Of a stretch of 64,000 bases of DNA, positions 35,833 to 44,967 are shown one piece after another; the first letter of the stretch is position 1, and every line of letters begins with the position of its first letter. The stretch is from Allobacillus halotolerans (lineage in GTDB: Bacteria > Bacillota > Bacilli > Bacillales > Alkalibacillaceae): assembly GCF_028743495.1 (NCBI RefSeq), contig NZ_CP117968.1; one strand, written 5' to 3'. Made by a program: the position numbers and the translations under genes. Under the pieces are notes generated by a model. That model ran no database searches, was not told the DNA's origin, and worked only from the letters and a program-made list of their open reading frames with translations.

Positions 35833-37086
35833 CTAACAGAATGAATCCTTAGGCTTCGGTACCGATAAACCAAATAGAGGTCGTAGATACAGAGCGACAA
35901 AGGTTCCTGCCAATGCAAGCAATCCCCATACATAACCATGCACACTGAATGAAGCAATGCCACCGAAGTAAGCACCGATATTACAACCGAATGCTAGGCG
36001 TGCGCCATATCCCATCAACAGTCCACCGATGATTGAAGCTGCTACATTGCCTTTCGTCAGCTTGGAAAACTTAAATAATCCGCCAGCCGCTGATGCGAGA
36101 AAGGCACCTAAAATGACACCAAGATTCAAAACGGTCGTTGAATCTGTAAAAATACTAGACTGCAAAACTTCCGCGTTTGCACCTTGCCAATATCCCCAAC
36201 TGGCGACATCAATTCCGAAAAATTGAGCTGTTTTGGATCCCCATAATGCAAATGCTGATGTGATTCCCCATGGTTGGCCTCTTGTCATTAACGTTAGAGC
36301 ATTCAAAACCGCTAAACCGATTGCAGCTGCGAATAGTGGCCATGAACCACGAAAGATCCGTTTCCAACCAGCAGTCTTTGGCAATGGAGCCATACGTGGT
36401 GGTTGTTTTTTTCTTTCAATTACTAATGTAATCCATGCAATTAAACCAAATAATGCGATTGAAACAATCCATGCGCCACCATAGCCTAATCCTGTAGATG
36501 TCGCTAGTGAGATCGGTTCAAAAGATGGTGTCTCATCCGTCCAAAATGGCAAATGATAGGCACCGATTGTTGAACCTACAATGAAAAATAGCAAAGTAAA
36601 CAGCATTACTGTACGTCCACCTCCAACAGCATAGAGCGTACCAGAGGCACAACCGCCACCTAACTGCATTCCAATACCAAATAAAAACGCACCTAAAATC
36701 ACGCTAACACCGACAGGAGAAACATAGCCAGATACTCCTGTACCAAAGAAAGACACACCGAATGCGAGAATCGGTGCAAATAATGTGACCGCGACCGCAA
36801 GCATAACCATATGGGCGCGAACGGCTTGCCCATTCCCTACTGCTGCTAAGCGGCGAAAGGCAGATGTAAAACCAAAACGCGCATGAAACAGTGTATATCC
36901 AAGTAATAAACCAAGGATTAATAAAATAGATTGCATTGCGACTTGGGTGAACAATAAATACACCATTAATATAGCCGTTACAATCAAGCCAGCTATAATC
37001 AAAGGTGTTTGTGGTTGATTTAACTGTTGATCTTCTCTTTTTATTGGATCTAAAGCCTCGTTGACAGGCTGTACTTTTGTTGTCAT
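35833..37086 (-). CDS. YeeE/YedE-family thiosulfate permease (TsuA-like)
   Basis: This 417-residue membrane protein is a two-repeat YeeE/YedE transporter. Conserved cysteines lie in GGGCASGTLYAVGGG and AFGCNIGAYFGGIAS, the pattern used by TsuA to pass thiosulfate across the membrane. Ten or so TM helices are visible. ATG 37086 is preferred because GGAGG sits 8 bp upstream. A longer start at 37101 lacks one. The sulfonate-type ABC operon next to it supports a sulfur-uptake role, although selenium or other sulfur species are possible. Confidence 0.88.
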   Translation of the reverse strand: MTTKVQPVNEALDPIKREDQQLNQPQTPLIIAGLIVTAILMVYLLFTQVAMQSILLILGLLLGYTLFHARFGFTSAFRRLAAVGNGQAVRAHMVMLAVAVTLFAPILAFGVSFFGTGVSGYVSPVGVSVILGAFLFGIGMQLGGGCASGTLYAVGGGRTVMLFTLLFFIVGSTIGAYHLPFWTDETPSFEPISLATSTGLGYGGAWIVSIALFGLIAWITLVIERKKQPPRMAPLPKTAGWKRIFRGSWPLFAAAIGLAVLNALTLMTRGQPWGITSAFALWGSKTAQFFGIDVASWGYWQGANAEVLQSSIFTDSTTVLNLGVILGAFLASAAGGLFKFSKLTKGNVAASIIGGLLMGYGARLAFGCNIGAYFGGIASFSVHGYVWGLLALAGTFVALYLRPLFGLSVPKPKDSFC

Positions 37087-37185
37087 ATTCAATTCCTCCA
37101 TTTCCGATTGATTTAATCGGGTTTAACATATTGTCTATAATATTCCCCTGCCGGCTTTTTGTCAATAAAAATTCTCCAAAATAAA

Positions 37186-37218
37186 AAAGATACAAGAGTG
37201 ATGGTCTCTCGTATCTTT
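37186..37218 (-). terminator. Terminator-like hairpin ahead of the TsuA-like gene
   Basis: On the minus strand AAAGATACGAGAG and CTCTTGTATCTTT form a 13-bp stem with one mismatch, followed by TTTTTATTTT. It can end the transcript of the MBL-fold gene after array F, or act as an attenuator in the leader of the TsuA-like gene 100 bp downstream. Confidence 0.75.
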
Positions 37219-37356
37219 CATTTAGCAATAGCAGGCGATTTTAAATATCGTCCGGCCGCTCAATCCGTATTTGTTATTTATATTCAAAGAATATTGTTCA
37301 GCATAACGTCCAATAAGATTGAGTTATCGATCTTTTTTGGGCGTATGCTTGCTGTT

Positions 37357-37649
37357 GACTGCTGATAAATGTGATCGGACTGTTGATTAATGCTTGCTGA
37401 CTGTTGATTAATGGGTTCGAACTGCTGATAAATGCTTTTGACTGCTGATAAAACGGTTCGAACTGCTGATAAACGCCTTCTGACTGCTGATAAATGGGTT
37501 CGAACTGCTGATAAACGCAGGCTGACTGCTGATAAATGGACTCGAACTGCTGATAAATGCAGGCTAACTGCTGATAAATAAGCTCGAACTGTTGATAAAC
37601 GCCTTCTGACTGCTGATAAACAGGCTCGAACCGCTGATAAACGCAGCTT
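37357..37649 (+). repeat. Intergenic 21-bp tandem repeat array, family F
   Basis: Fourteen units of 21 bp (one of 20) share the core (G/A)ACTGCTGATAAA. Two spacer types, ending TTCG/CTCG or TTCT/GGCT, alternate so that a 42-bp dimer is visible. The array lies in the 607-bp gap between two minus-strand genes, downstream of the MBL gene and upstream of the hairpin at 37186. The rest of the gap shows no gene. Confidence 0.88.
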
Positions 37650-37693
37650 TTCGATACTTTTTCAGCAACAGTACCTATATAACAAATTCTAAG

Positions 37694-38656
37694 TCACTGC
37701 TTAGACTTACTTTTGTCTAAATAATCTATAATCCCTTGTGCACAAACTTTCATATCAACTTCTAAAAGCTGATAAACAGGATGATCATCACTCACCTTAC
37801 GATCCACTAAATGTGAAGCGACGGATTCAATTAGCAACTCGTAGAGCAATTCCGCCTTTTCGGATGATGTCCGTCCCTCATAGTCCTGATCGACCTTTCT
37901 GCCTCGATCCATGAATATAGGGAGAAAATAGGTGATTTGGCGATAGACATTTTCAGGATCTTCCGATACCCCATAATGACCAAAGAAGATTCTTGAAACA
38001 CCCATATCCTTGATTCGTTGCATGGATTCCAACATTGAGTCCGGGTTAAATTGATTTGGCGACGTCGATGGCAAAATAAATTCATGTTCACCTGCCAGTT
38101 GGGCATAACGAACACCAATCGTATCTCCGGTAAACATACCGTTACTAACAGAATCATGTATAGAAAAGTGATGCTTTGCATGACCTGGTGTATCGTAGAA
38201 TGTTAAAACTCGATGTTCACTTAGGCGTAATTGCTCGCCGTCTTCCTTTGTGATAATCCGGTCTTCGGGCACCGGCTTAATCGGATCGAATAATTGATCA
38301 AATTGGTCACCGTAGACCGCCCGTGCTCCTTGAATCAACTTCGTTGGATTAGCGATATGTCTAGCACCACGTGGATGAACGACTACCGTTGCATTCGGAC
38401 AATGCTCCAGTAAAACACCAACGCCTCCAGCGTGATCTAAATGAATATGTGTCACAATAATATATTGAATTTCTTCTGGTTGAATTTCCAATTGTTCCAA
38501 GCCGTTTAATAAATGAGGGATGGATGGACTTGCACTCGTTTCGATAATTGACGGTTGTTCTTCGTGGAGAATATAGCTTCCCGTTCTTTCTGGAACAAAC
38601 AAGTCATGTAAATCAACCATTGAAATTTTATCGCCTAAGTCTGTGATGGTCGACAT
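37694..38656 (-). CDS. MBL-fold metallo-hydrolase
   Basis: This 320-residue protein has the metallo-beta-lactamase signature THIHLDHAGGVG (metal ligands HxHxDH), a third histidine region in TFYDTPGHAKHHFSIHD, an Asp in GMFTGDTIGVRY and a final His in IFFGHYGVS. The extra C-terminal ~80 residues are helical. The family includes hydrolases of thioesters, phosphodiesters and lactones, so the reaction is unassigned. An AAGGGGAGCG site precedes ATG 38656. Confidence 0.9.
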   Translation of the reverse strand: MSTITDLGDKISMVDLHDLFVPERTGSYILHEEQPSIIETSASPSIPHLLNGLEQLEIQPEEIQYIIVTHIHLDHAGGVGVLLEHCPNATVVVHPRGARHIANPTKLIQGARAVYGDQFDQLFDPIKPVPEDRIITKEDGEQLRLSEHRVLTFYDTPGHAKHHFSIHDSVSNGMFTGDTIGVRYAQLAGEHEFILPSTSPNQFNPDSMLESMQRIKDMGVSRIFFGHYGVSEDPENVYRQITYFLPIFMDRGRKVDQDYEGRTSSEKAELLYELLIESVASHLVDRKVSDDHPVYQLLEVDMKVCAQGIIDYLDKSKSKQ

Positions 38657-38906
38657 TTTATCGCTCCCCTTCTAAATAATTTCACACTAATGACTATATT
38701 CAACAAAAATCGCAAAATCCCTTTAAAGACGTAACATCTTATTACTCCATCCTATTTATTATACGCATCCGAAGTCTTAAGATGTATCTCATCGATTCAA
38801 ACATGCCACCCACTAAACGGTCTCTATTCCCAAACGGAACATAAAATCTCAAGCACACTTGCCTAATGAATGAATATCTTATGGATGAAGACTAAAGGAG
38901 GGATTC

Positions 38907-39557
38907 ATGATGAGTCATAAAGATGCTTATCAGCCAAAGAAACAACCAGAAGCAATGTGTGGAGATCACCATCAACACGGCATGATGTATGGACATCAAG
39001 GAAATCCAAGTATGGTTCAAGGACAGCATTATATGGGGCCTGGAATGGACTGCAATCAACAAAAGCTGCCCGCACATTATGGTAATATGCCACAACAAAT
39101 GATGCCTGGACAGCATGGATTTATGCCACAACAAATGGATGAAAAACAACATAAAAAGAATATGTATGACCACTGCAATAAGCATAAACTTCATCTCATG
39201 CATGCGCAGTTAATGGATGGATCGATGGTAGAAGGTATTTTAGATGAATATGACGATGATGGTGTGACACTGATTATTCCATGTGGGGATGAGTTGAGGG
39301 AATCATCCGATGAACGGATTAATGGATTCGGATCAGGTTATGGTGGCTATGGGCACGGCGGCTACGGATCTGGCTATGGGCACGGAGGCTACGGATCTGG
39401 CTATGGGCACGGAGGTTATGGCGGCTATGGATCTGGTTATGGACACGGGGGATATGGCGGCTCCTATGATCATTACCCAAGAAGATTCCGCAGATTCCGT
39501 CGTCGTCGATATCCATTCACTAATATTTTCCGACTGTTTACTCCATTCTTTTTTTAA
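38907..39557 (+). CDS. Gly/Tyr/His-rich protein, probable spore coat or surface component
   Basis: This 216-residue protein has three parts. Residues 1-95 are rich in His, Met, Gln and Pro. Residues about 96-125 (HLMHAQLMDGSMVEGILDEY and GVTLIIPCGDE) look like a small beta-barrel (Sm-like) strand pair. Residues about 142-185 are GYGHGGYGS-type repeats, followed by an Arg-rich patch and a hydrophobic end. The repeats come from a 27-bp DNA tandem repeat. AAAGGAGG precedes ATG 38907. There is no signal peptide, and Tyr/Gly/His-rich proteins like this are frequent in Bacillus coats. The exact family is not recognised. Confidence 0.75.
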   Translation: MMSHKDAYQPKKQPEAMCGDHHQHGMMYGHQGNPSMVQGQHYMGPGMDCNQQKLPAHYGNMPQQMMPGQHGFMPQQMDEKQHKKNMYDHCNKHKLHLMHAQLMDGSMVEGILDEYDDDGVTLIIPCGDELRESSDERINGFGSGYGGYGHGGYGSGYGHGGYGSGYGHGGYGGYGSGYGHGGYGGSYDHYPRRFRRFRRRRYPFTNIFRLFTPFFF

Positions 39558-39567
39558 TAGAAAGCAA

Positions 39568-39600
39568 AGAACCGCACAGCTATCATAGCCATGCGGTTCT
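39568..39600. terminator. Bidirectional terminator between coat-like and DsbA-like genes
   Basis: AGAACCGCA and TGCGGTTCT form a 9-bp stem with an inner GCTAT/ATAGC stem. It lies between converging genes. Confidence 0.82.
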
Positions 39601-39604
39601 CTTC

Positions 39605-40309
39605 TTACATATTGCACGAGTCGTCATCACAATATTCCGTCTTGGATCCCAACACCTGAATTTTTGACTCTTGTTTTTCTTCCTCTTGTACCTTTTGCAG
39701 TACTTCTAAGAATGTCTCACTAGGTTGTGCTCCTGATACGCCATACTTATCGTTAAATACGAAAAACGGAACACCTTGGGCACCAATTTGCGCAGCTGTC
39801 TGCTGATCTGCAACTACTTGGTCTTTAAAGCGGTCGCTTTCCAAAACTTGTATCGATTCTTCTTTATCAAGATCTACATCTTCTGCGAGCCCCAGTAAAA
39901 CATCTTGATCGTTAATATTCTTGCCCTCTGTAAAGTATGCTTTCAACGTACGGTTGACAAAGGCTTCCATCTTTCCTTGCTCTTTTGCATAATGGCTAAG
40001 CCGATGAGCATTTTCCGTATTTGCCGGACGTGCTTTGTCTAAGTTAAATTCCAATCCAACGTCTTTAGCTTGTTCGCTGATCGAGTCATTCATTTCTTTC
40101 GCTTTTTCAACTGACATTTGATATTTTTTAGCCAATGCTTCATCCAGACTCATATCTGTTTCTTTCGGACTGTTCGGATCCAATTGGAAACTTCGATACG
40201 ACACCGAAACATCCGATTGACCTGAGAAGTTTTCCAACGCCTGTTCAAAACGTTTTTTACCTATATAACAAAAAGGACAGACCATATCTGAGTAAATATC
40301 AACTCTCAT
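39605..40309 (-). CDS. DsbA-family oxidoreductase, FrnE type
   Basis: This 234-residue cytosolic thioredoxin-fold protein with an inserted helical domain has the active site DMVCPFCYIGKKRFE (CPFC), the cis-proline segment GAQGVPFFVFNDKYGVSGAQP, and a C-terminal pair of cysteines in YCDDDSCNM. FrnE-type proteins act as disulfide isomerases in oxidative-stress defence. There is no signal peptide. ATG 40309 is preferred, with GGAGG 7 bp upstream. An ATG six bases earlier is too close to it. Confidence 0.9.
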   Translation of the reverse strand: MRVDIYSDMVCPFCYIGKKRFEQALENFSGQSDVSVSYRSFQLDPNSPKETDMSLDEALAKKYQMSVEKAKEMNDSISEQAKDVGLEFNLDKARPANTENAHRLSHYAKEQGKMEAFVNRTLKAYFTEGKNINDQDVLLGLAEDVDLDKEESIQVLESDRFKDQVVADQQTAAQIGAQGVPFFVFNDKYGVSGAQPSETFLEVLQKVQEEEKQESKIQVLGSKTEYCDDDSCNM

Positions 40310-40593
40310 ATTCATACCTCCGTCTTCACTTCAATTCAAAACATTTCTCTAAACATTATTTAAGAAATCCCTTTAAAAATCAACCAATTGAACTTACTGT
40401 TTCGCTTCAATATGACTATCCAATTCATTTAAAAACCGATGTTTTACAAAGATGTTTTCAGAACACAAGCGCTATTTTCCAACCAAAGTTACCGCGAACG
40501 ACAGTGGTCATAAAATACTTATCCCTCTTGCGTTTAGTTTACTTCCAATGAAGGAATGCTTATGTATATAATGTTTTTCAAGAGGTGATTTTT

Positions 40594-41340
40594 ATGGATA
40601 CAGAAAAACATGTACAGCATATTGTGAATTGGTTAAAGGAATATAAAGACCAAGCCGGTGCAAAAGGTGGCGTCGTCGGGTTGAGCGGCGGGCTTGATTC
40701 CACTGTTGTCGCTTACCTCATGAAGCGCGCTTTTGGTGATCATGCCCTTGGTGTCCTATTACCGATCCACAACTCTGTTGAGGCAGAAGAAGATGCACTG
40801 CTTGTCGCAAAGGATTCGAAAATAAACCATATCGGAATTGAACTGACGGATGCATTTAAAGAAGGTTTCGGTCAAATTGAAAAAACACTTGGCGAAAAGT
40901 GGAATAAAGATTCCGCTCAATTGGTCGGTGCGAATTTCCAAGCAAGATTACGTATGTCAACGTTATATGCGATTGCTCAAAATAATCAATATCTAGTGAT
41001 TGGTACCGGAAATTCTTCGGAGCTCTTTACCGGCTATTTTACGAAGTATGGTGATGAAGGTGTCGACATCAATCCTCTCGTTAATTACAGAAAAGAACAA
41101 GTGAAAGAAATGGCTAAATACTTAGGTGTACCTGATCGTATACTAAACAAGGCTCCTAGCGCAGATTTATGGGAAGGACAGACGGACGAAAAGGAGATGG
41201 GTATTTCTTACGCTGCAATCGACCGTTATCTTCGTGGAGAAGAAATCCCGGCAGAAGACGAAAAAACACTCATGAAACTACACAAGTCTTCAGAGCACAA
41301 ACGTCATCTTCCACCTGGACCACCTCAACTAGACGCATAA
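40594..41340 (+). CDS. nadE: NAD synthetase, ammonia-dependent
   Basis: NadE amidates nicotinic acid adenine dinucleotide to NAD+. The 248-residue protein has the ATP pyrophosphatase loop GLSGGLDSTVVAYL, NFQARLRMSTLYAIAQ, IGTGNSSELFTGYFTKYGDEG and the C-terminal APSADLWEGQTDEKEMG, the standard set. No glutaminase domain is present, so it uses ammonia. AGAGGTG precedes ATG 40594, and a TATAAT -10 element lies at 40567-40572. The next gene, 18 bp downstream, encodes a nicotinamidase-like hydrolase, so this is probably an NAD salvage operon. Confidence 0.96.
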   Translation: MDTEKHVQHIVNWLKEYKDQAGAKGGVVGLSGGLDSTVVAYLMKRAFGDHALGVLLPIHNSVEAEEDALLVAKDSKINHIGIELTDAFKEGFGQIEKTLGEKWNKDSAQLVGANFQARLRMSTLYAIAQNNQYLVIGTGNSSELFTGYFTKYGDEGVDINPLVNYRKEQVKEMAKYLGVPDRILNKAPSADLWEGQTDEKEMGISYAAIDRYLRGEEIPAEDEKTLMKLHKSSEHKRHLPPGPPQLDA

Positions 41341-41358
41341 GCTAGAAGGAGAGTTCCT

Positions 41359-41925
41359 ATGAAAGACAACACAGCACTGATTTTAATTGATATGATCAAT
41401 AAAATGGATTTTGAGGGTGGTGAGGATCTTCTTGAAAATACGAAACCAATCGTCGATCCCATCATGAAGTTGAAAAAACAAGCAAAGGAATTAGGTTTAC
41501 CTACGATTTATGTAAACGATAACTTCGGCCTCTGGCAAGAAGACGTTGAAAATGTCATTGAAGTATGCAGAAATGAACGTGGACAAGAAGTCGTTGAACA
41601 AGTCCTCCCTGAAAAAGATGACTTTTTCATCATCAAGCCAAAACACAGTGGTTTTTATAGTACTCAACTGGATATCTTACTCAGCCACTTAGGTGTCAAG
41701 AATCTAATTTTGACCGGTGTTGCTGGAGATATCTGTGTGCTGTTCACAGCGGATGATGCTTATATGCGGGAATATAACTTATGGGTACCAAGTGATTGCA
41801 CAGCTTCCGAAACGGAAGGAGACAATGATAACGCCCTTCGTTTGATGAAACGCTCGATGTTCGCAAATATCCAGCCAACGACAAAGGTGAACATAGAAAG
41901 CGCCTTTCAACAGACAAAACAATAA
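41359..41925 (+). CDS. Isochorismatase-family cysteine hydrolase, nicotinamidase-like
   Basis: This 188-residue alpha/beta hydrolase of the isochorismatase family has the catalytic Asp in ALILIDMIN, the Lys in IIKPKHSGFYST and the Cys in TGVAGDICVLFTADDAY. The overlap with nadE in one operon suggests nicotinamide deamidation, but the metal-binding motif of classical PncA (DxHxxxH) is not present, so another amide substrate is possible. AGAAGGAGAG precedes ATG 41359. A terminator follows. Confidence 0.85.
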   Translation: MKDNTALILIDMINKMDFEGGEDLLENTKPIVDPIMKLKKQAKELGLPTIYVNDNFGLWQEDVENVIEVCRNERGQEVVEQVLPEKDDFFIIKPKHSGFYSTQLDILLSHLGVKNLILTGVAGDICVLFTADDAYMREYNLWVPSDCTASETEGDNDNALRLMKRSMFANIQPTTKVNIESAFQQTKQ

Positions 41926-41935
41926 CTCTGTTTCA

Positions 41936-41962
41936 AACCTTCTCTGATGTTCAGAGAAGGTT
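41936..41962 (+). terminator. Terminator of the nadE operon
   Basis: AACCTTCTCTGA and TCAGAGAAGGTT form a perfect 12-bp stem with a TGT loop. The T-run after it is short. Confidence 0.82.
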
Positions 41963-42115
41963 ATTTAGTATGAACATGTTCATTGAGACAAACAATCCCT
42001 CTACTAATTAAATTTTTAAAAAATTCCCTACAACTTCAATTTTTTTGATACAATGTTTAGTTAGTGACATATCATTCATAACATAATGAATAAGTTATCG
42101 GGGGAGGGAAATTTT

Positions 42116-43051
42116 GTGAATGAAATATTAAGCGTTAAAGGATTAGGTAAGTCGTTTAAAAATACGCGGGTAGTAAAGAATATCGACTTTGATGTACATA
42201 AAGGTGAAATCATGGCGGTTCTTGGACCAAATGGTGCTGGTAAGTCGACTACAATCCGTAGTATTATGGGCATCCTATTGCCTGATGAGGGTACAGTCAC
42301 ATTTCACAATCATGCGCAAGGCGAGGTGCCGAGGCACAAGATCGGGTATTTGCCTGAAGAGCGCGGACTTTATAAAAAGGTTAAGGTAATGGACATCTTA
42401 CTTTATTTTGCGGAGTTGAAAGATTATCCATTGGATAAAGCCAAGGAACGTGCACTCGCTTATTTGAAAAAATTTGATCTTGAAGGAAAAGAGAATGTTT
42501 CTGTCGATGAACTATCCAAAGGAATGGGCCAAAAAGTTCAGTTTATTGGATCCATTATTCATGAACCGGAGTTATTGATTTTGGATGAACCATTCTCCGG
42601 ATTGGATCCTGTCAGTCAAGAAGTTTTCAAGCAAGAGATCAAAGACCTTGCCAAAAAAGGAACCGCTATATTGCTAAGTTCTCACCAAATGAACTTAGTA
42701 GAAGAAATGTGTGATCGGTTGTTTTTAATCCATCGTGGTCAAAAAGTTATTTATGGTTCTATGGATGAAGTGAAGGCACAATATGCGAACTTTAAATGTA
42801 CGATTCACGGTAATAATGATCGTTCTCTCTTAGAAAAGATCAATCAAGTTGAGCGAATTGAACAGCAAGATGACATTTCCATTTTATACTTGTCTTCCGA
42901 TGTGCAGGTCAACGATTGGATCAAACAATTACCGAGTACATTAGATATTCAAGAGCTGAGCGTCGATCGTATTTCACTCCATGAAATCTTTGTCGATATT
43001 GCGACAGACAGTAGTTTAGCACAGGAAGCAGGTGTAGTTGATGCGAAATAG
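42116..43051 (+). CDS. ABC exporter ATPase, NatA/YhaQ type
   Basis: This 311-residue ATPase has Walker A GPNGAGKST, YLPEERGLYKKVKVMDILLYF, signature LSKGMGQKVQF, Walker B LLILDEPFSGLDP and H-loop LLSSHQMNLVEEM, and a C-terminal DUF4162-like extension. These are the features of the NatA/YhaQ sodium-exporter group. I start it at GTG 42116, where GGGGAGGG sits 8 bp upstream. A frame from 42086 lacks a site. It overlaps its permease by 11 bp. Confidence 0.92.
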   Translation: MNEILSVKGLGKSFKNTRVVKNIDFDVHKGEIMAVLGPNGAGKSTTIRSIMGILLPDEGTVTFHNHAQGEVPRHKIGYLPEERGLYKKVKVMDILLYFAELKDYPLDKAKERALAYLKKFDLEGKENVSVDELSKGMGQKVQFIGSIIHEPELLILDEPFSGLDPVSQEVFKQEIKDLAKKGTAILLSSHQMNLVEEMCDRLFLIHRGQKVIYGSMDEVKAQYANFKCTIHGNNDRSLLEKINQVERIEQQDDISILYLSSDVQVNDWIKQLPSTLDIQELSVDRISLHEIFVDIATDSSLAQEAGVVDAK

Positions 43052-44294
43052 TTGGAAAGTCGCCAAATGGGAAATCAGAAGAAACCTTAAAAGCAAATCT
43101 TTTTTAATTTCATTGTTTTTAACACCGATTATTTTTGCGATCTTCGCAACCGTTCCAACACTACTTAGTGATTCAGGCGAAGACCAAGACAGTGAACCAG
43201 CACAAACAACTGTCTACCTGAATGATGAAATTGGAGTGTGGGATCAACTGGAACCGATGCTGAGTGAAGGTGGAGACCTTCATTGGGATGTTGAGCTTAC
43301 AGATGAATCATCTGATGAGATGGCTACAACGCTTGAAGATGAAACACGGTCCGTTTATATACATCTAGATGAATCTGCCTTGCAGAGTGGAACAGTTGAT
43401 TATTATACCTCAGAAGAAGTTCCTGAGAGTTTTCAATATGAAGTGCAGCTATTTGAGCAGCCACTTCGCTATATTCAGCTTGAGCGAACAGGTTTAGACG
43501 AATCAGAGATCCAGACAGCCATGAATCCAATTACATTCAACCAAAATGAAGTGACAATGGAAGCAGGTACTGACGCTGGTGAAGCACAATCACAAGGAAT
43601 CGAATACTTTTTACAAAAGTTTGTTCCGGGTGTCTTTGCTGGACTTGTTCTTTTCTCCATCGCCATTACCGGTATGATGGTTTTCCAAAGCGCCTCAGAA
43701 GAAAAGAAAGAGAAAGTGGCGGAGATCATTTTATCTTCCGTTACGGCGGGTGAATTGATGCAAGGGAAAATTATTGGTTATTTCGTTTTAGGAATTTTAC
43801 AAGTGACGGTTTGGATTGGAATGGCTGCACCAGTTGCGCTAGCCTTAGTCGATTATCCGATTATCGAATACTTACTTGTCCCTGAATTGTTATTATTCCT
43901 TCTTATTGCTATTTTGGGTTACCTGATGTTTGCGTCGATTTTTGTCGGACTCGGTGCTACATTAGAAGACTCATCTAGCGGAAGCAACTTCCAAGGTTTT
44001 GTTTTCATGATTCCTTGGTTACCATTCATTTTTATTGGCCCGGTTCTTACAAATCCAGAAGGCATGCTATCGCAAGTTTTATCTTATATTCCATTTACAT
44101 CACCTGGTATCATGATCCTTCGGTTATCGATATTGGACGAATGGCCATGGGTTCAAATTTTCATCAGTCTTGCCATTTTGATTGTCTCTATCTGGTTACT
44201 CATGAAGTTAGCCGGTAAGATCTTTAGAATCGGCATCCTGATTTACGGTAAAAATGCTACACTACCTGAAATTTGGAAATGGTTACGTTCGTAA
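43041..44294 (+). CDS. ABC exporter permease, NatB/YhaP type
   Basis: This 417-residue ABC-2 permease has an N-terminal TM helix, a large extracytoplasmic domain (about residues 40-190, acidic), then TM helices with KFVPGVFAGLVLFSIAITGM and the conserved FQSASEEKKEKVAEIILSSV cytoplasmic loop typical of NatB/YhaP. With the preceding ATPase it probably exports Na+ or another small substrate. In a halophile or alkaliphile this fits sodium homeostasis. ATG 43041 overlaps the end of the ATPase gene. Confidence 0.9.
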   Translation: MRNSWKVAKWEIRRNLKSKSFLISLFLTPIIFAIFATVPTLLSDSGEDQDSEPAQTTVYLNDEIGVWDQLEPMLSEGGDLHWDVELTDESSDEMATTLEDETRSVYIHLDESALQSGTVDYYTSEEVPESFQYEVQLFEQPLRYIQLERTGLDESEIQTAMNPITFNQNEVTMEAGTDAGEAQSQGIEYFLQKFVPGVFAGLVLFSIAITGMMVFQSASEEKKEKVAEIILSSVTAGELMQGKIIGYFVLGILQVTVWIGMAAPVALALVDYPIIEYLLVPELLLFLLIAILGYLMFASIFVGLGATLEDSSSGSNFQGFVFMIPWLPFIFIGPVLTNPEGMLSQVLSYIPFTSPGIMILRLSILDEWPWVQIFISLAILIVSIWLLMKLAGKIFRIGILIYGKNATLPEIWKWLRS

Positions 44295-44300
44295 CGATTT

Positions 44301-44333
44301 AAGGACGAAGAAAAAATTCTTCGTCCTTTTTTT
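44301..44333 (+). terminator. Terminator of the ABC exporter operon
   Basis: AAGGACGAAGAA and TTCTTCGTCCTT form a perfect 12-bp stem followed by seven T residues. Confidence 0.93.
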
Positions 44334-44446
44334 ATTTTCAATTGCTGCTCGAATAGTTTCTGATGTTTGTTCAAACAATATATCTGTATTTCTTTTTTTA
44401 AGTAAGGAGAAGATGGATGGATCTCAATAAATTAAGGAGTGTGTTT

Positions 44447-44886
44447 ATGGGCGTATTAAGTGGCAATCCAACAAATGAGCCAATTAGTTAAATCATGCTG
44501 GTGATGAAGATTTAAAAAAGTTATTGGAAGAAGCAATTGAAGCAGGACAACGTGAAAGTAAACAAATTGAAGCGCTATTAAAGGAAAATGGAATTGGACT
44601 GCCTCCAACACCACCGGAACGTCCAAAAGCTTCTTTAAATGATATTCCCATTGGGGCACGTTTTCAAGACCCAGAAATCACTGCCGCTTTATCGGCACAT
44701 ATTGCTGCTGGGTTAATAGCATGCAGTACAATCATGGGCGAATCGATTCGGGAAGATATCGGCATGCTGTTTGGACAATTCCATACGCAAAAGGCTCAAC
44801 TCGGTGCAAAGGTCCTTCGTTTGAAAAAAGATAAAGGATGGTTAGTCCCACCTCCTTTACATCATCATAAAGCGGATGATTGTTGA
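44447..44886 (+). pseudogene. DUF3231 family gene broken by an internal deletion
   Basis: ATG 44447 follows TAAGGAG and encodes MGVLSGNPTNEPIS, the known N-terminus of DUF3231 proteins, but then meets TAA at 44489-44491. From 44491, in another frame, NHAGDEDLKKLLEEAIEAG continues the same family to its normal end with GLPPTPPERPKASLNDIPIGARF and KDKGWLVPPPLH. The piece usually between (containing a HYGEVFxxW-like segment, about 25 residues) is absent. So a deletion removed part of the first helix region and shifted the frame. A shorter C-terminal protein of about 120 residues could still be made from an internal TTG. DUF3231 proteins are ferritin-like helical proteins of unknown function. Confidence 0.85.
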
Positions 44887-44908
44887 TTCTGCATCGGCTC
44901 GTAGACGC

Positions 44909-44946
44909 AAAAGAACTGGACGGGAATGATTCCGTCCAGTTCTTTT
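44909..44946. terminator. Bidirectional terminator
   Basis: AAAAGAACTGGACGG and CCGTCCAGTTCTTTT form a perfect 15-bp stem. It serves the broken DUF3231 gene and the small minus-strand gene at 44968. Confidence 0.93.
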
Positions 44947-44967
44947 CTATTTATATTTAAATTTATT

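Noticed and set aside
42086..42115. Upstream start for the NatA-like ATPase
   Set aside because: GTG 42116 has a strong GGGGAGGG site, and the upstream codons overlap that site.
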